A stretch of DNA of 64,000 nucleotides from Branchinecta lynchi (GCA_023053575.1 JAKZAP010000015.1:11274930-11338929); one strand, 5' to 3'. Numbered from the stretch's first letter, positions 22,194-33,985 are shown. Notes: generated from the letters alone by a model not told the origin. Numbers and translations: made by a program.

Positions 22194-22762
22194 CTGCAAT
22201 TAATAGTTAGGCCTAAGTAAGTAATTTTATTTCTTTTCAAAAGACGCAGTTACAGAAGAAAATAAGGAAAACACGCAACAAAATTGTATTATTATCATTC
22301 ATTTTTCATTCTTGAAATCTGAAGGGTATTTAGCTGAAAACACAAATGCATAAATCTTGTCAACGATCATATCGTACGCCATATATACTTCTGCAGAATC
22401 ATCAATACGCAGAAGATGTAGTCAAAATCTCAGAACTGTAGTCAACATCTACAAAGTCCTCTGAGTTTACTGGCAATATCTGTTGACGGAGGTCCCAGTA
22501 GGTGCAGGGAATGAGCGTACACCGAGTGCCAGAAAATGAGTATCCCTCTAATTTCAGATAACCTTTCCCGTCGTTGAGAGACTAATAGATCTCACTACAG
22601 CCCTGGTTATCTTCTTAGTGTCTCCAAACATCAGACCAACAGTTCGGCAACTACGAACTCCCACTCTAAGAATAGAAATGGTTTCAAATTTTAAAACTTT
22701 AAAGTTTCAAAGTTGGTAAAAGATAGACAAAGAGTAGGCTAGGTGCCATGAAGTTGTAAGAA
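22194..22762. other. Intronic DNA without recognised features
   Basis: Start of the large 13-kb intron seen from the low-coordinate side. No gene or repeat family was recognised. Confidence 0.4.
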
Positions 22763-24239
22763 AACAAGAGCTGAAAGCTCATACGGCACTTGCAAGAGTA
22801 GGCAAAATGTTGGCGGGAGTTTTTTGTTTGTGAGTTTTGTACAGAGTCGAATATTATTTTATTGTACAATAGTAAGTAAAAAGTACTTTATTTTTTTTTA
22901 GCATTTACTGCATTTCTAGAACTCCTCTTCTTCGTTGGGCCGTTCAATGGTCTTCAATATGGTTTCGACATTTATATCAAGTACGTTTCTTCTTTAAACT
23001 GTTGCTGCATAATTCCCGTTTTAAAGGCGCTAGAAATGCATCTGTAAGCAACACCCTTGAGGCAGAAACGATAGAAGGTTCTTAGGGATCATTGATATAT
23101 ACAGTTTGGTCAAAAGTAGAGCCCTTGTGGCACAAATGATAATGGGTTGAGATGTATCGTTTGATAAAAAGTACTTTTCGACCTTGCTGTGAAGATGCAC
23201 ACTTTAAGGGAACTAGAACCTTATTCGTAAGCAAAACCCTTAATGCAAAAATGGTAATGAGCTCATGGGGATCATGAAAATGCATATTTTGATTAAAAGT
23301 CTTTTTCTTAATTTGCGTTCATGATTGGTACTTTAAGGAATGGTAGAATTTGGAAAGTGGCGAATTCTAAGCCAATTTTGTCGAATTTCTAATATTCCAG
23401 CCAAGTTTCATCGTCCTAGCACATTTGGAACTACCTTTACTCGCGATCGCCGGAATTCCGGACTCCCCCCACAGTCACCTGAGCCAATCCGGTTCTGTAA
23501 ATGATTTATCCGGAGCATCTGTTAATTATTCCCACAAAGTTCCATCCCTATCTCTCCAGTCTAAGCCGGTCACATATCCCCCCCCCCCCCCCCCAGTTGT
23601 TGTCGGATCCGGTCCGGACATGAAAAAGATCACCAGAGACATGCCCTCTGTTCAATTACAAAATTTCACTCAAATCCAATCACCCGTTCTAAAGTTACAC
23701 ATGACTCAATATTCCGGATTCTCCTTCCTCTACTCCCCCACGACTATCGGATCGAGTAAATTTTTATTTACATGTCAGTTTGATAGGTTCCCTCCCTGAT
23801 ACGCCTCCCAAGTTTCGTCGTGAAAATCTCCAGAACCGCCATCACCGGAATTCCGGGAAACACCCCTCCACCCAAGTGTCCGGATCCAGTCCAAATGTGT
23901 AAATGATTTATCTGGAGCAGATGCTGGTTATTCCCAGCAAGTTTCACTCCGATCCCTCCATTCTAACCGTTTTTCGGGGTTTCCAGTCTCCCCCCCCCCA
24001 ACCCAACTCCTCCATAGCTGTCGAATCCAGTTCGGACTTCAAATGGAACATCAGAGATATGTCGTTTATTCAGGCATAAAGTTTCATTTCAATCCGATCA
24101 CCCGTTCGAAAGTTACACACCACTCAATTTTCCGGATTCCCCCACCCTCCACTCCCCCAGGATCGGGACACTGATTATTTCCAGGTTGGTTTGGTCGGGT
24201 CCCTGATACGCCTGCCAAGTTTCATCATCCTAGCTCCCC

Positions 24240-24450
24240 CTAGTCTATATCAACCCCTACTAAGGTTCAACAACATATTTTGCCAGCCCCTTCGACCTTC
24301 GATTGATCTATTTCTCTCCGAACGAATTCTAACAAAGAATGACTCAACCACGAGCACAGCTGTACTAGTGTGATGAAAGAATGACTCATCCATGCGCAGA
24401 GCTATACAAGCGCGAAGAAAGGGGTAGGGGTCTGACGAAATCTAGAAAAA
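24240..24450 (+). repeat. S1: segment inserted in C3
   Basis: It carries CAACCCCTACTAAGGTTCAA, CCCCTTCGACCTTCGATTGA and GAAAGAATGACTCATCCATG, ending near AAGAAAGGGGTAGGG. It recurs as S2 and, in part, at 33881-33985. Confidence 0.55.
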
Positions 24451-24569
24451 GAATTTCAAGTTCTCCAGCCCTTCAGCCCCCACCAGTTATCGGATCCGAT
24501 CCGAATTTGACAACGAACATCCAAGACATTTGTTCTTCATACCTGTCAAGTTTAAAGCACGCCCGATTT

Positions 24570-24760
24570 TCCGCTATATCAACCCCTACTAAGGTTCAAC
24601 AACATATTTTGCCAACCCCTTCGATCTTCGATTGATGTAGCTCTCTCCGAACGAATCCTAGCAAATCATCCACGAGCAGAGCTGTACTAGCGTGATGAAA
24701 GAATGACTCATCCATGTGCAGAGTTATACTAGTGAGAAGAAAGGGGCAGGGATTTGACGA
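24570..24760 (+). repeat. S2: second copy of the S segment
   Basis: It shares the AAGGTTCAACAACATATTTT, CCTTCGATCTTCGATTGA and GAAGAAAGGGGCAGGG blocks with S1, 330 bp away in the same direction. The spacing suggests duplication of a C unit that already contained S. Confidence 0.55.
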
Positions 24761-25134
24761 AAACTAGAAAATGTATTTCAAGAGATTTCGGGTGTCCCCC
24801 TCCCAGTTATCGGATCCGATCCGTATTCGACAATGAACATCCGAGACATTTGTTCTTGATACCTGTCAAGTTTAACGCATGCCCGATTATCCGTCTCAAA
24901 GTTATGAACGTTACTAATTTCCAGATTCCCTATGTTGCCACTCCCCCACTGATGGTCGGATCGGGGAAGTGGTTATTTCCAAGTTAATCCGGTTGGGTCC
25001 CTGATATGCGTGCCAATTTTTATCGTCCTAGGTCATGTGGAAGTGCCCAAACTAGCAAAATGCGGACAGACCGACAGACAGACAGACATTACGATCGCTA
25101 TATGGCAATTGAGTAAGCTCAAGTGCCATAAAAA

Positions 25135-25593
25135 TCACCGTAAGGTGTCTTAGCCCCAAATACAAGAAATATGAGATTAAATAACAAATATACTACGCGG
25201 GCAAAAATAAATAGCTTACAACTGGTACGTCATAACTTGTATATACCCACACACACATTGGGGTGACCATCGTAGCTTTTATTCGATACGTTAAGATGTA
25301 TGGAAGCTTTCCGTACATACAGTAGAGGTATGCTCATGTGAACGTCGCCTAACAGTGGCGAAACAACTAAAACCCAGACCAGGAACTTTTTACTACAAAA
25401 TACTTGCCAAAAAAATTTTTTCCATTCACGTTTTTATCACTTTTCGAATATTCTGCTGATAGGACAGCTGATAGTGACTCTCAACTGCCACCTGGTTTTC
25501 CTTTCACAAGTTGTGTACTTTGCCATGAGGAACGCACCTTCTGACAAGAAGATGGCGGTGCGAACCAACAGAAGCCTCAAATAGATAGGCTAA
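25135..25593. other. Intronic DNA without recognised features
   Basis: No gene or repeat family was recognised. Confidence 0.35.
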
Positions 25594-25707
25594 GGTTGGG
25601 TTCCGCAAACTTAACAGTTGTCAACAATCGTCAACTTTACTTCGGGGCGGAGCTAACTGCAGCTTTAACGATCGTTAACTTTTCCCAGTTTTATCCGGAA
25701 AGCAACC
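25594..25707. mobile_element. L1: truncated L element
   Basis: It starts GGTTGGGTTCCGCAAACTTA and contains TACTTCGGGGCGGAGC, a block found in reverse near the ends of L2 and L3. It lies directly beside L2. Confidence 0.55.
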
Positions 25708-25710
25708 TTA

Positions 25711-25994
25711 GGTTGCGTTCCCCAACTTAACGATCGTTAACAAATCCTTAACAGTTGTTAACTTTTGGCGTTCCACGATTCTGATTTCGAAATTTAGCTC
25801 CATCCACCTACAATTTCCGTTCCAGAGCTTAACGATTGCTAACTATTTTGTAACGATGGTCGGTGAGCATCGTTACAAAATAGTTAACAATTGTAAAACT
25901 GGGAAAAGTTAATGATCGTTAAAACTGCAGTTAGCTGCGCCCCGAAGTAAAGTTAACGACTGGTTAACAATTGTTAAGATTTGGGAACGCAACC
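25711..25994. mobile_element. L2: TIR element with TA target duplication
   Basis: The ends GGTTGCGTTCCCCAACTTAA and TTAAGATTTGGGAACGCAACC are inverted, flanked by TA on both sides. The centre holds a perfect inverted repeat, AACTATTTTGTAACGATG and its inverse, around an 8-bp loop near 25848-25891. The TA duplication fits Tc1/mariner-type mobilisation. No coding capacity. Confidence 0.7.
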
Positions 25995-26185
25995 TAATAC
26001 ATACACATTCAATTAGCTACACATGCATGCATTGCAAATTCATAACAAAATAAAATTTCATTGAATTTCTATTCAAAGTTGATGCTACGATAAGCCTGAA
26101 ATAGTGAGCTATTAGCTCATATCAAGTTATTTTTCCTTTCCATTTGACAGTTTTATAAGCAAGTAATAAAGCCGGGGTAAGAAAA

Positions 26186-26426
26186 CAGTTAAACTTTTTG
26201 CGTTCCACGTTTCTGATTTCAAAATTTAAGCTCCGCCCACCTACAATTTCCGTCCCTGAGCTTAACGATTGTTAACTATTTTGTAACGATGGTCGGTGAG
26301 CAACGTTGCAAAAAAGTTAACAATCATAGAGCTGGAATAAGTTAACGATCGTTAAAGCTGCAGTTAGCTCCGCCCCGAAGTAAAGTTAACGATTGTTAAC
26401 AATTGTTAAGTTTGGGGAACGCAACC
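26186..26426. mobile_element. L3: L element lacking its left end
   Basis: It matches L2 from the CGTTCCACG block to GGGGAACGCAACC, in the same orientation. The left end is replaced by unrelated sequence. Confidence 0.6.
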
Positions 26427-26539
26427 TTTGACTACATTCCGACAGGACTATCCATCCGAGGTGAGAATTAACAGTAGCCTATATCCTGATTCACCTTGTC
26501 TTTTTAGAGTAGGCCTACACCTACTTCTTCGAACCAATT

Positions 26540-26995
26540 CTATCGACATCAAAGTTTAATTTTACTTTTTCGAAATTTCCGGTTTTAGATAGATAGATGA
26601 TAGATGTCGTTTTTATTCTTTTCGAACTATCGTGGTGAAATTCAAATTTTTCGAAATCGTCATAGATACATGTAGAAACTCATATATAAATGTGTCAACG
26701 TCATATATAAAAGTAAACACTAAATAAGATTAAAATTTTAACGAAAGTTTGACTTTTGGTCGTACTCCGGTCAATCTACTTGTCCGGTGAGAAAATAAAG
26801 ATCATATTTGGATTCAAGATATACTGTCAAATTTCCGGGTTCTGCCGGATTCCGGACGAACTAATTATCTAGCAAGAAAATTCAGGTTCACACATGGATT
26901 CAGCCTGTGTTCTTGCTCCTATAAGGATGTTCCGACCGACTCCAGAATAAACTTTACTCCTACCAAATTTCAGGTTTTCGCCGGATTACGGTTAG
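26540..26995 (+). mobile_element. A12: core fragment of family A with insertion
   Basis: It has units with CCGGATTCCGGACGAACTA and ACTTGTCCGGTGAGAAAATA but neither terminus. A 150-bp AT-rich segment with GATAGATAGATGATAGATG at 26587-26740 interrupts it. Confidence 0.6.
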
Positions 26996-26999
26996 GCAT

Positions 27000-27200
27000 G
27001 GGCACTGTTCCTGTTTTCCGTTTTTGTTTCTGCTTTTGTTCTCCTGTTTTCTGTTTCAGGGACCCAAAAATAAACAGAACAGCTGTTTAGAAACCAAATG
27101 TTTTTTTTTTCTCGCCTGTTATGTTCCGTTTTAGTGTGTACTGATTTGCCCGGTTCCTGTTTTTTTTTTTACCTGTTTAAACAGCCAAATCTTTTTTTTG
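27000..27200. repeat. Low-complexity CTGTTTT-rich stretch
   Basis: Degenerate CCTGTTTT/TTCCGTTTT repeats with T runs. No gene. Confidence 0.5.
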
Positions 27201-27439
27201 GGGGCAATCCACCTTATGAGTACAAAAAATCTTTCCACTCAAGATGTCCATGCTTTCGAAATGCCACATTCCAAAAGAGGCCAATTTGCCAACCTTACCA
27301 GTACCCATGCGGAATGTGGATACGATGATTGCTACAAAAAATACTGATCAAGAATCAAGCACTAGCAGGACCCACAGCAAATAATAAAATATTTATGCTT
27401 ATTTATTCGAAATCGTGAAAAAATGGTAACTTCAGATAC

Positions 27440-27600
27440 CGTAAATGTTTATTCAGCCCAAGCTGACTGCGAATCACATTTGACTGAGCTAAACGGATAC
27501 GTAGTCAGCGAAGTCTTGAGCTACTTTTGCAGCATTCCGACCCTTCGTGGCAGCGGCCGTCTTCGGGTCCAACCTGAACAAGTGCGCAAGCGCTCAAACG
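27440..27600 (+). mobile_element. B4: terminal part of family B
   Basis: It starts CAGCCCAAGCTGACTGCGAA with TCACATTTGA, then diverges through ACGGATACGTAGTCAGCG and TTCGTGGCAGCGGCCGTC, which line up loosely with the B3 interior. Confidence 0.5.
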
Positions 27601-28140
27601 TGGTGTGTACGAAGAGCCCTTGACTTTTAATTCATTGGTCAATCTGGGCCCAGTTGCCAGCGTTCGGATGTATGCGTGTGTGTGGGGGGGGGGAGGGGTG
27701 TATCCCCGAAAAATACATCTAGACTCCAATGATAACACGTATTCCGAATCTCACCTTGACACCAGTCATGGTTCGCAAGTTTGCGCAGTTGGCCCATTCG
27801 ACTTGTCGCTGAACCGGAAGGGTGGGAGGGTGTCGGGGGGCTTCAAAGACACATCCGAACAATGATAATACGCATTCCATATTTCACCTTTGTACCAGTC
27901 ATTTTTCGCAAGTTTGCGATTTTGGTCACGTCATTTACTCTGGGCAATCTGGGCCCGGTTGCACATAGTTCGCAAAACGGTGGTCAGCCTTTAAGGGTAA
28001 CATTAGTCACTGGTGAATTACGACCAATTGCCCATGAATCGAGAGGGTATGGGGGTTGTAGTCCCCGATAGGCCCAACTGGACCCCAAGGCCCACAAGTA
28101 CACCAAGTTTCAACTTAATATCTGTCAAGCTAAAGATGAC
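27601..28140 (+). repeat. H: diverged tandem array
   Basis: Blocks recur in the same direction: AATGATAA(C/T)ACG(T/C)ATTCC at 27729 and 27863, TTCGCAAGTTTGCG 134 bp apart, and TCTGGGCCC(A/G)GTTGC at 27645 and 27947. The array ends with ACACCAAGTTTCAACTTAAT, reminiscent of A and C cores. Termini are not defined. Confidence 0.5.
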
Positions 28141-28145
28141 AAAAA

Positions 28146-29323
28146 AAAGACCAAAGGTTTCGATGGGATCCCAAAAATTTAATGAATGAATGAATGAAAA
28201 TTATTTCCCATTTTTAAGACACAAGTCACAAATGGAGTATGAAAGAAAAGACAAGAAAAGAAAGAAAAAAAAAAGACAAGAAGACACTTCCTGTATTTAC
28301 AGACAATCGGGTCTTCTAGCGGTCCAGCGGTAATCATCGGAGAAGACGAAGTTGAAATATGGATTCAGCATGTGAGTTTACCACTATAGCCTGCGTCATG
28401 TCTACTTTCACGAAAGTTCCTGCCTTACTTCTGCCAAATTTCCGGTTTCAGCCGGATTCCGGGCGAAATACTTGTCTTGCAAAAAACTGAAGTTCAAAAA
28501 CAGATTCAACGTATCTCCATACCATCCATATCTCCATAATCAACTTAACATAAAACTTCAACTTTTAACAAATTTTCCGGTTTCAGCAGGATTCGTGGTG
28601 AAATGTGTCCAGGTATAAAATGATTGTCATGCACGAATTCAGCATGACTTCTTACCCGTAAATCGAACACCTAATGAAATTCATATAAAACTTTTACTTT
28701 TAACAGATCTTCCGGTTATGGCCGGATTCTGGGCGATCTACTTGTCCGGCAACAAAATAATTTTCATATTCGGATTCAGCATGTTTCACTATCCTTAAAT
28801 CGAACCTCTAATCAACTTCAGATTAATCTTTTATTTTTGACTAACTTTCCGGTTTTTGCCGGATTCCGGTCGATCTACTTGTCCGACGAAGAAATAATTT
28901 TCATATTCGCATTCAGTAGGTCTGATTACCCCTAAATCGGATATCTAATCAACATAAAACTTTTAATTTTAGCAAACTTTCCGGTTTTAGCCGGATTCCG
29001 GGTGAACTACTTGTCCGGCGAAAAAATTGTTTTCACATTCGTGTTCAGCATGTCGTCTTACCCCGTAATCAACTACCTTATTAGCTTTTAAAATATTTTT
29101 TTCACCACTTAATTTGAAACCCCTCCCCCTCCCCTAAATATGCAGCTATCGGTCCCATCTACGAACTCGACCTTTCCCTTGACTCGGAGAGTCCTCACAC
29201 CAAGTTTCATCAAATATCTAGTTCCCTTCGAGAGTTATCGTTCTGACAGACGGACGGACGGATAGACGGACAACTTTTGCGATGTCACAGGTATCCATCC
29301 ACTTACGTTTTCGGATCCCAAAG
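28146..29323 (+). mobile_element. A3: HINE-like element with LINE-tail insertion
   Basis: The 5' end is AAGACCAAAGGTTTCGATGG; the 3' end is TTTTCGGATCCCAAAG, with the palindrome mutated. About six 130-bp units and a GACGGACGGACGG run are present. At 28179-28300 an ATGA-repeat and A-rich segment, probably an antisense retroposon tail, interrupts the 5' part. Confidence 0.75.
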
Positions 29324-29656
29324 ACGGTGGCTATCGGCTATCGCGGCCGCTAGAGTGGATTGTCCTGACAAGATTTTTCACACAGCATCAGTTCTATATG
29401 GAAAAGTTGAGATTTGTTCAACTTGGTGATAAAAATGAACCTCCATTTCACGGATCTTCGCAGAATAGTAGACCCACATTCAGCCGAGAAACCCGCGCAG
29501 TTTCTCAAATCTGTGCCGTTTCCAGCCTAGTACGACCATGCTCAAAAGAAACCACCGAGAAAAAGCTATTCGGTATTCGGATTGAACAACGTATCCCTCG
29601 CGACCCACCCCTCACAGACGAAATTACCTTTAAGTCTGTATGATCCGTAAACTTTA
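29324..29656. other. Unique segment between A3 and A4
   Basis: A plus-strand frame of 81 codons (29398-29643, starting MEKLRFVQLG) fills most of it. It lacks splice signals or a recognisable domain, so it is not called as a gene. Confidence 0.3.
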
Positions 29657-30618
29657 GTTTTTGGGATCCCAAAACGTAGGTGGAGGGATTCCTATGAAAT
29701 CGAAAAATTGTCCGTAAATTGAAAAATTGAAACTTGGTGTGAGGATTCTTCGGGTCAAGGGTAAGGTCAAGTTCGTAGATGGGCTCTGTAGCTCTACATT
29801 TAGGGGTTGGAGAGGGGGTTCAATTAAGGGACAAAAAGCTAATGTGATAGTCGATTATGGGGTAAGGAGACATGCTGAGCTCGCCGGACAAGTAGTTCGT
29901 CTGGAATCCGGCAAAAACCGGAAAGTTGGTAAAAAGTTTTATTTGAAGTTGATTAAATGTTCGATTTAGATGTAAGAAGACATGAAAACACGATGGTGAA
30001 AACCATTTTCTCGTCGGACAAGTAGTTCATCCGGACTCCGACACAAAACTGAAAGCTGGTTGAAAGTAAAAGTTTCATTTGAAGTGGATTAAATGTTCGA
30101 TTCAGGGGTAAGAAGACATGCTGAACACGATGGTGAAAACCATTTTCTCGCCGGACAAGTAGTTCGTCCGTAATCCAGTCAAAACCGGAAAATTTGTAAA
30201 AAAGCAAAAGTTTTATCTGAAGTTGATTAATTGACAGATTTAGGGGTAAGAAGAGTCGCTGAGTCTCTATATGACAATCATTTCTTACCCGGACATATAA
30301 TTAGTCCGGAATCTGGTTGTAACCGGAATTTTTTTAAGTCAAACTTTTATTTAAGTTGATTAGATGTTGTTTGTAGGGATAAGGAGATATACTGGATTCG
30401 TTTCTGAATTTTCTTTTTTTTGCTGGACTAGTAGTTCGCTCGGAATTCGGGCGAAACCGGAAAATTGGCAGAAGTAAAGCAGGAAGTTTCGGTCAGTACC
30501 GTCAAATTAGATATGGCTTATAGAGGTATATCTGAGACGGGATCTGGCGAAGACAAGACCGAATAGTCTGGATCAAATATTAGATTTTTGGGATCCCATC
30601 GACACCTTCGGTCTTGTT
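29657..30618 (-). mobile_element. A4: HINE-like element, inverted relative to A3
   Basis: In plus order it starts GTTTTTGGGATCCCAAAACG, has about five core units and no long ACGG run, and ends CCCATCGACACCTTCGGTC then TTGTT. A3 and A4 face each other tail to tail across 333 bp. Confidence 0.75.
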
Positions 30619-30629
30619 TACGATTCCAT

Positions 30630-30785
30630 GACAACTCGCCACAAGACAACTGGGAACCGACAAGTCACCACACCGACGACTCGCCACACCGATAACTGGC
30701 CAAAGCGTCAATTCGCCACAGGGACGGCTAGCCACAGAGACGGCTTGCCACACGAGCAACTCGCCACACGGACAACTCGCAACAA
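30630..30785. repeat. Minisatellite, unit about 16 bp
   Basis: About ten degenerate units of the GACAACTCGCCACAC type, such as GACGACTCGCCACACC and GACGGCTTGCCACAC. Confidence 0.75.
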
Positions 30786-30905
30786 AAATAATGTTTTGGT
30801 ATAAAAAAAAGAAAAAATTAGATTAAATGTTAGATTTAGGGGTAAAGATCGCAAACTACTTGCTCCGACGAAAAAGAAAACTAAAAACAGATTCAGCAGA
30901 TACAC
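30786..30905. repeat. Rearranged family A fragments
   Basis: A minus-strand piece (AAATGTTAGATTTAGGGGTA) is followed by a plus-strand piece (CAAACTACTTGCTCCGACGA), showing local rearrangement. Confidence 0.45.
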
Positions 30906-31095
30906 GAATCCTCAAATTTTGGCCATGGTGCCGGAATGTACGGGCATGGTGCTCAGACCCGGGCGGTTACCATGCCCTGCAGAAACGGCATGGTATTCCC
31001 ATAGAAATCTGCTGTCAACTGTTGACTTGAGAATCTGATCTGGAAACTTGCTATTCAAACATACTTTTAAGAGGGTACCATGCCCTTGCTGCAGG

Positions 31096-31412
31096 CAGGG
31101 GCGTCACGACCGGAGGGGGGGGGGAAGCCCCCTCCCCAAAGTTGTCTGCCAGTCGGTAAAAATAACCGAGTCGGCACAAAGCGCCGCGATTTTTCGTCAA
31201 AACAGTTGATTTTTTTTTTCATTAAAACAGTCGATTTTTTGTCTAAACAGTCGTTTTTTTCTGAATATCAGCCGGTTTTTTCGAAACTGTCAATTTTTTC
31301 TTGAAAACAGTAGTTTTTCTGCAGAATTAGTCGGTAAAAATTACCAGCCAGTCGGTAAATTCCTTGCCCCCCCCCCCCCAAAAAAAAAACAGTTTGGCTA
31401 GTAACGCCTCTG
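31096..31412 (+). mobile_element. E1: hAT-like MITE with 8-bp target duplication
   Basis: The ends CAGGGGCGTCACGACC and GGCTAGTAACGCCTCTG are inverted, flanked by GCTGCAGG and GCTGCAGA (7 of 8 identical). The interior is a string of AAAACAGT(C/T)GATTTTTT-like pieces between G and C runs, including GTCGGCACAAAGCGCCGC. No transposase. Confidence 0.75.
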
Positions 31413-31529
31413 GCTGCAGATATGGTGCACTAACGTATGAGCACCATGCCCAGACGTTGGGGCATGCCCAGACGTTGGAGAACTATGTCCAAGAAATTGA
31501 GGTTTTGTGTATGACTGATTCAGCATGTT

Positions 31530-31917
31530 TATTCAACTTCACATAGAACTTACGAAAATTACGAAATTCTCATTTTTTCGGATTCCGAACGAACTATTCG
31601 TCCGGTGAGAAAATGAAGTTCAGTTCTGGATCCAGCATGTATCCTTACCAATAAACCGACTCTAACATCAGCTTGAAATGAATTTATTTCATCCCTTAAT
31701 TTAAACCCCTCCCCCACCCCTAAATACTGGGATACAGGGCCAATCTACGAACCTGACCTGTACGTCGACCCAATGGATCCTCACACCAATTTTGCAAAAT
31801 ATCTCAGTCGCTTCAAGAGTTGTCGTGCTGACAGATGGACAGACCGACAAAAGGACGGATAGACGGACATCTGTTACGATAGACGTCCCTCCACTTAAGT
31901 TTTGGGATCCCAAAAAC
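31530..31917 (+). mobile_element. A5: 3' part of family A
   Basis: It has one core unit and the 3' flank with TCAAGAGTTGTCGTGCTGAC, a degraded GACGG run, and the end TTTTGGGATCCCAAAAAC. The 5' end is missing. Confidence 0.7.
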
Positions 31918-32008
31918 AGAGAAGGAAAAGACACACAATTATTTTAGGGTTTTTTTTTGCATCTTTCGGTGCAAAAGGCAAGCCTGATCAGAATACAACC
32001 TTACTGTA

Positions 32009-32540
32009 CTACACTGTCAGAAGTTTAACAGAGGATGCGTGGTTTCAGCAGACAACTTGACAAATTTGACTTTTAAAAGTTTCATAACAGACAACACAAG
32101 GATGTGTTGTTCGAACAGACAGCAACAGACAAATTTGTATTCTAATTTAGGTTCTGTTTCTTTTTTTTCTCTACGTACTCCACTATTTCTATTTTATAGA
32201 AGTGGTTAAACAAAAATATTCATTCATTCATTCCAGACAACACTTGGAATATTATCGCGACAAACATTGTGCATAAAATGTTATACATAACAAGCAATAA
32301 CAGGAAGAGCGGAAAGATCACCAAAAAAGCATCTGATATTGTTTGGCGTCATGATACGAAAATTCAGCAGATACTTTTTGCCGGTTTTTAGGCTCTTCCT
32401 GGCAATGTTTGTCATGGATAACGTTTCATATATAACGTTTGTCGCGACAACATATAACATTCCAAGTGTTGTCTGTTGCGTGTTGTCTGCTGAGACCGCG
32501 AATCCTTGTGTTGTCTGTTGTGAAACTTCTGACAGTGTAG
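32009..32540. mobile_element. U: TIR element, about 530 bp
   Basis: Ends are CTACACTGTCAGAAGTTT and AAACTTCTGACAGTGTAG, inverted, with a longer imperfect repeat including GTTTCAGCAGACAAC and its inverse. A T-rich tail-like segment near 32150-32235 may be a nested insertion. Confidence 0.7.
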
Positions 32541-32630
32541 TTTGTCCTAGCAGATCCAGACTATTCAACTGAATAGGGTTTGTAGACATGAATGCGGCAA
32601 CTGTATGCCCACGGTGGGAAGTTGTAGGAA
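32541..32630 (+). repeat. V1: 90-bp dispersed repeat
   Basis: It contains GTCCTAGCAGATCCAGACTA and GGGTTTGTAGACATGAATGC. It recurs at 35122-35213, next to a CWF19L2 exon. Confidence 0.6.
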
Positions 32631-32632
32631 GT

Positions 32633-32814
32633 ACACTGTAAAAAAAATCTGCAGCATCCGATGGCCTTCTGGGAGTAATTGAGTAATCGTGTCTCTAAAA
32701 AGACAATCTTATCTCTAATTCAGATAGATCTTATCTCAGTAGAGATAAGAATAATCCCAGTAGCAAATACTGCAGTTAACTTCAATCCTTACTCGGAGAA
32801 ACTTTTTACAGTGT
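32633..32814 (+). mobile_element. O1: MITE, ACACTGTAAAAA family
   Basis: It starts ACACTGTAAAAAAAATC, ends CTTTTTACAGTGT, and contains the palindromic CTTATCTCAGTAGAGATAAG. O2 follows directly. Confidence 0.75.
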
Positions 32815-32995
32815 GCACTGCAAAAAAAAATCTTGTAGTATTTACTACAGGGATTAATCTTGTCTCTAAAAAGATTATCTTATCTCTAATTCGGACTGAT
32901 CTTATCTCAGTAGAGATAAGATTAATCCCAGTAGCAAATACTGCAGTTTACTTTAATCCTTACTCGGAGAAACTTTTTACAGTGTGGTCCTCATT
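32815..32995 (+). mobile_element. O2: second O copy in tandem
   Basis: It starts GCACTGCAAAAAAAAATC and repeats the O1 interior closely, including GTAGTATTTACTAC and the AGAGATAAG palindrome, ending TTTTTACAGTGT. The two copies are head to tail with no spacer. Confidence 0.75.
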
Positions 32996-33059
32996 GTTGC
33001 AGGCCTTTTCAAAACAGAAAAGGAAAAGGATACATTTATCTTAGGGTATATCTTTCAGT

Positions 33060-33205
33060 AACAAGACCAAAGGTTTCGATGGGATCCCAAAAATTTGAAT
33101 GTTTATCAGACTTCTTGATCCAGACAATCGAATCTTGTACATTTCCAAGTCTTCGCTAGACCCGGCCCTTTAACATTTTTGCTATTTATCCATAATCAAC
33201 CGCTT
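33060..33205 (+). mobile_element. A6: 5'-end fragment of family A
   Basis: It starts AACAAGACCAAAGG and TTTCGATGGGATCCCAAAAA, then decays after CTTTAACATTTTTGC. Confidence 0.7.
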
Positions 33206-33249
33206 TAATATGTAGCCTACAACAAAAATGTTACCATCTGAAGTTTTTT

Positions 33250-33660
33250 GCTTACGGGCAACTTCAGTACACTCACTGAGTAATCCCTCACTTATCCAGT
33301 ACATCTTTTTTCCAGTGAGTAACCCCTCCCTTACCAAGTACACCTTTTTCAGTGAGCAACCCCTCACTTACCCAGTTCACCCTTTTTCAGAGAGTAGCCC
33401 CTCGCGTACCCTAGCAGTTCCCTCTTTGGTACACCATGAATCAACCCCCTCGCTTGGCTCACCCAAGTGTCTAACCCCTCCCGTACTCCTTTAACGGGTA
33501 CAACCAATTCCTAACCCCTCGCGTTCACCTGGGATTGGTTCACGAGTACCTGGGACCGGCTCACCCCACCTACTCCTAAAACAACTTTAGTACACCCACT
33601 GAGCAACCCCTCACTTATCCAGTACATCTTTTTCCAGTGAGCAACTCCTCACTTATTCCT
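33250..33660. repeat. Diverged minisatellite, unit about 40 bp
   Basis: Units of the type CAGTGAGCAACCCCTCACTT followed by ACCCAGTTCACCTTTTT recur, most clearly at 33264, 33312, 33350, 33600 and 33635. Middle units are more diverged. Confidence 0.65.
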
Positions 33661-33880
33661 ACAATTCCTACTATATTTCCTACAATCATACATAAGATGT
33701 CGCACACACTCTCGCTCTCGACACATCGGGCTGAAGTAAGGACCAATTCTCCCAATCGGCCTACCCGTGTACCTCCTCCTCAGCACGCATACTAATTAAT
33801 AATTTCAATTCCTCTCTATCGAAACCCGCTATAAAATAAACACATTCACCCCATGTCTCTTTCGCCTCTGTATACAACCC

Positions 33881-33985
33881 CTTCGACCTTCGATTACGTC
33901 ACTAAATCAACGCACGATTGTCGGTCACGTACGCAGAGTTGTATTCGTTTGAGAATAAAGGGGTAGGACCGCTATAGTCGAAAAC
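33881..33985 (+). repeat. S3: dispersed S segment
   Basis: It contains CCCCTTCGACCTTCGATTAC and AGAATAAAGGGGTAGG, matching S1 and S2, but here outside any C element. S is therefore an independent repeat. Confidence 0.5.

Larger units (their letters stand above)
22763..25132 (+). mobile_element. C3: HINE-like element, longest copy, with internal insertions
   Basis: It starts AACAAGAGCTGAAAGCTC and ends with a GACAGACAGACAG run (25066-25087) and CAAGTGCCATAAAA; the 3' hairpin is imperfect (TGGCAATTGAGTAAGCTC). The core repeats CAAGTTTCATCGTCCTAG and GGATCC-GGTCCGGAC blocks. Two S segments interrupt it. Confidence 0.75.

Noticed and set aside
30630..30785. CRISPR-like array
   Set aside because: Units are about 16 bp, degenerate and contiguous without spacers, in a eukaryotic setting; it is a minisatellite.
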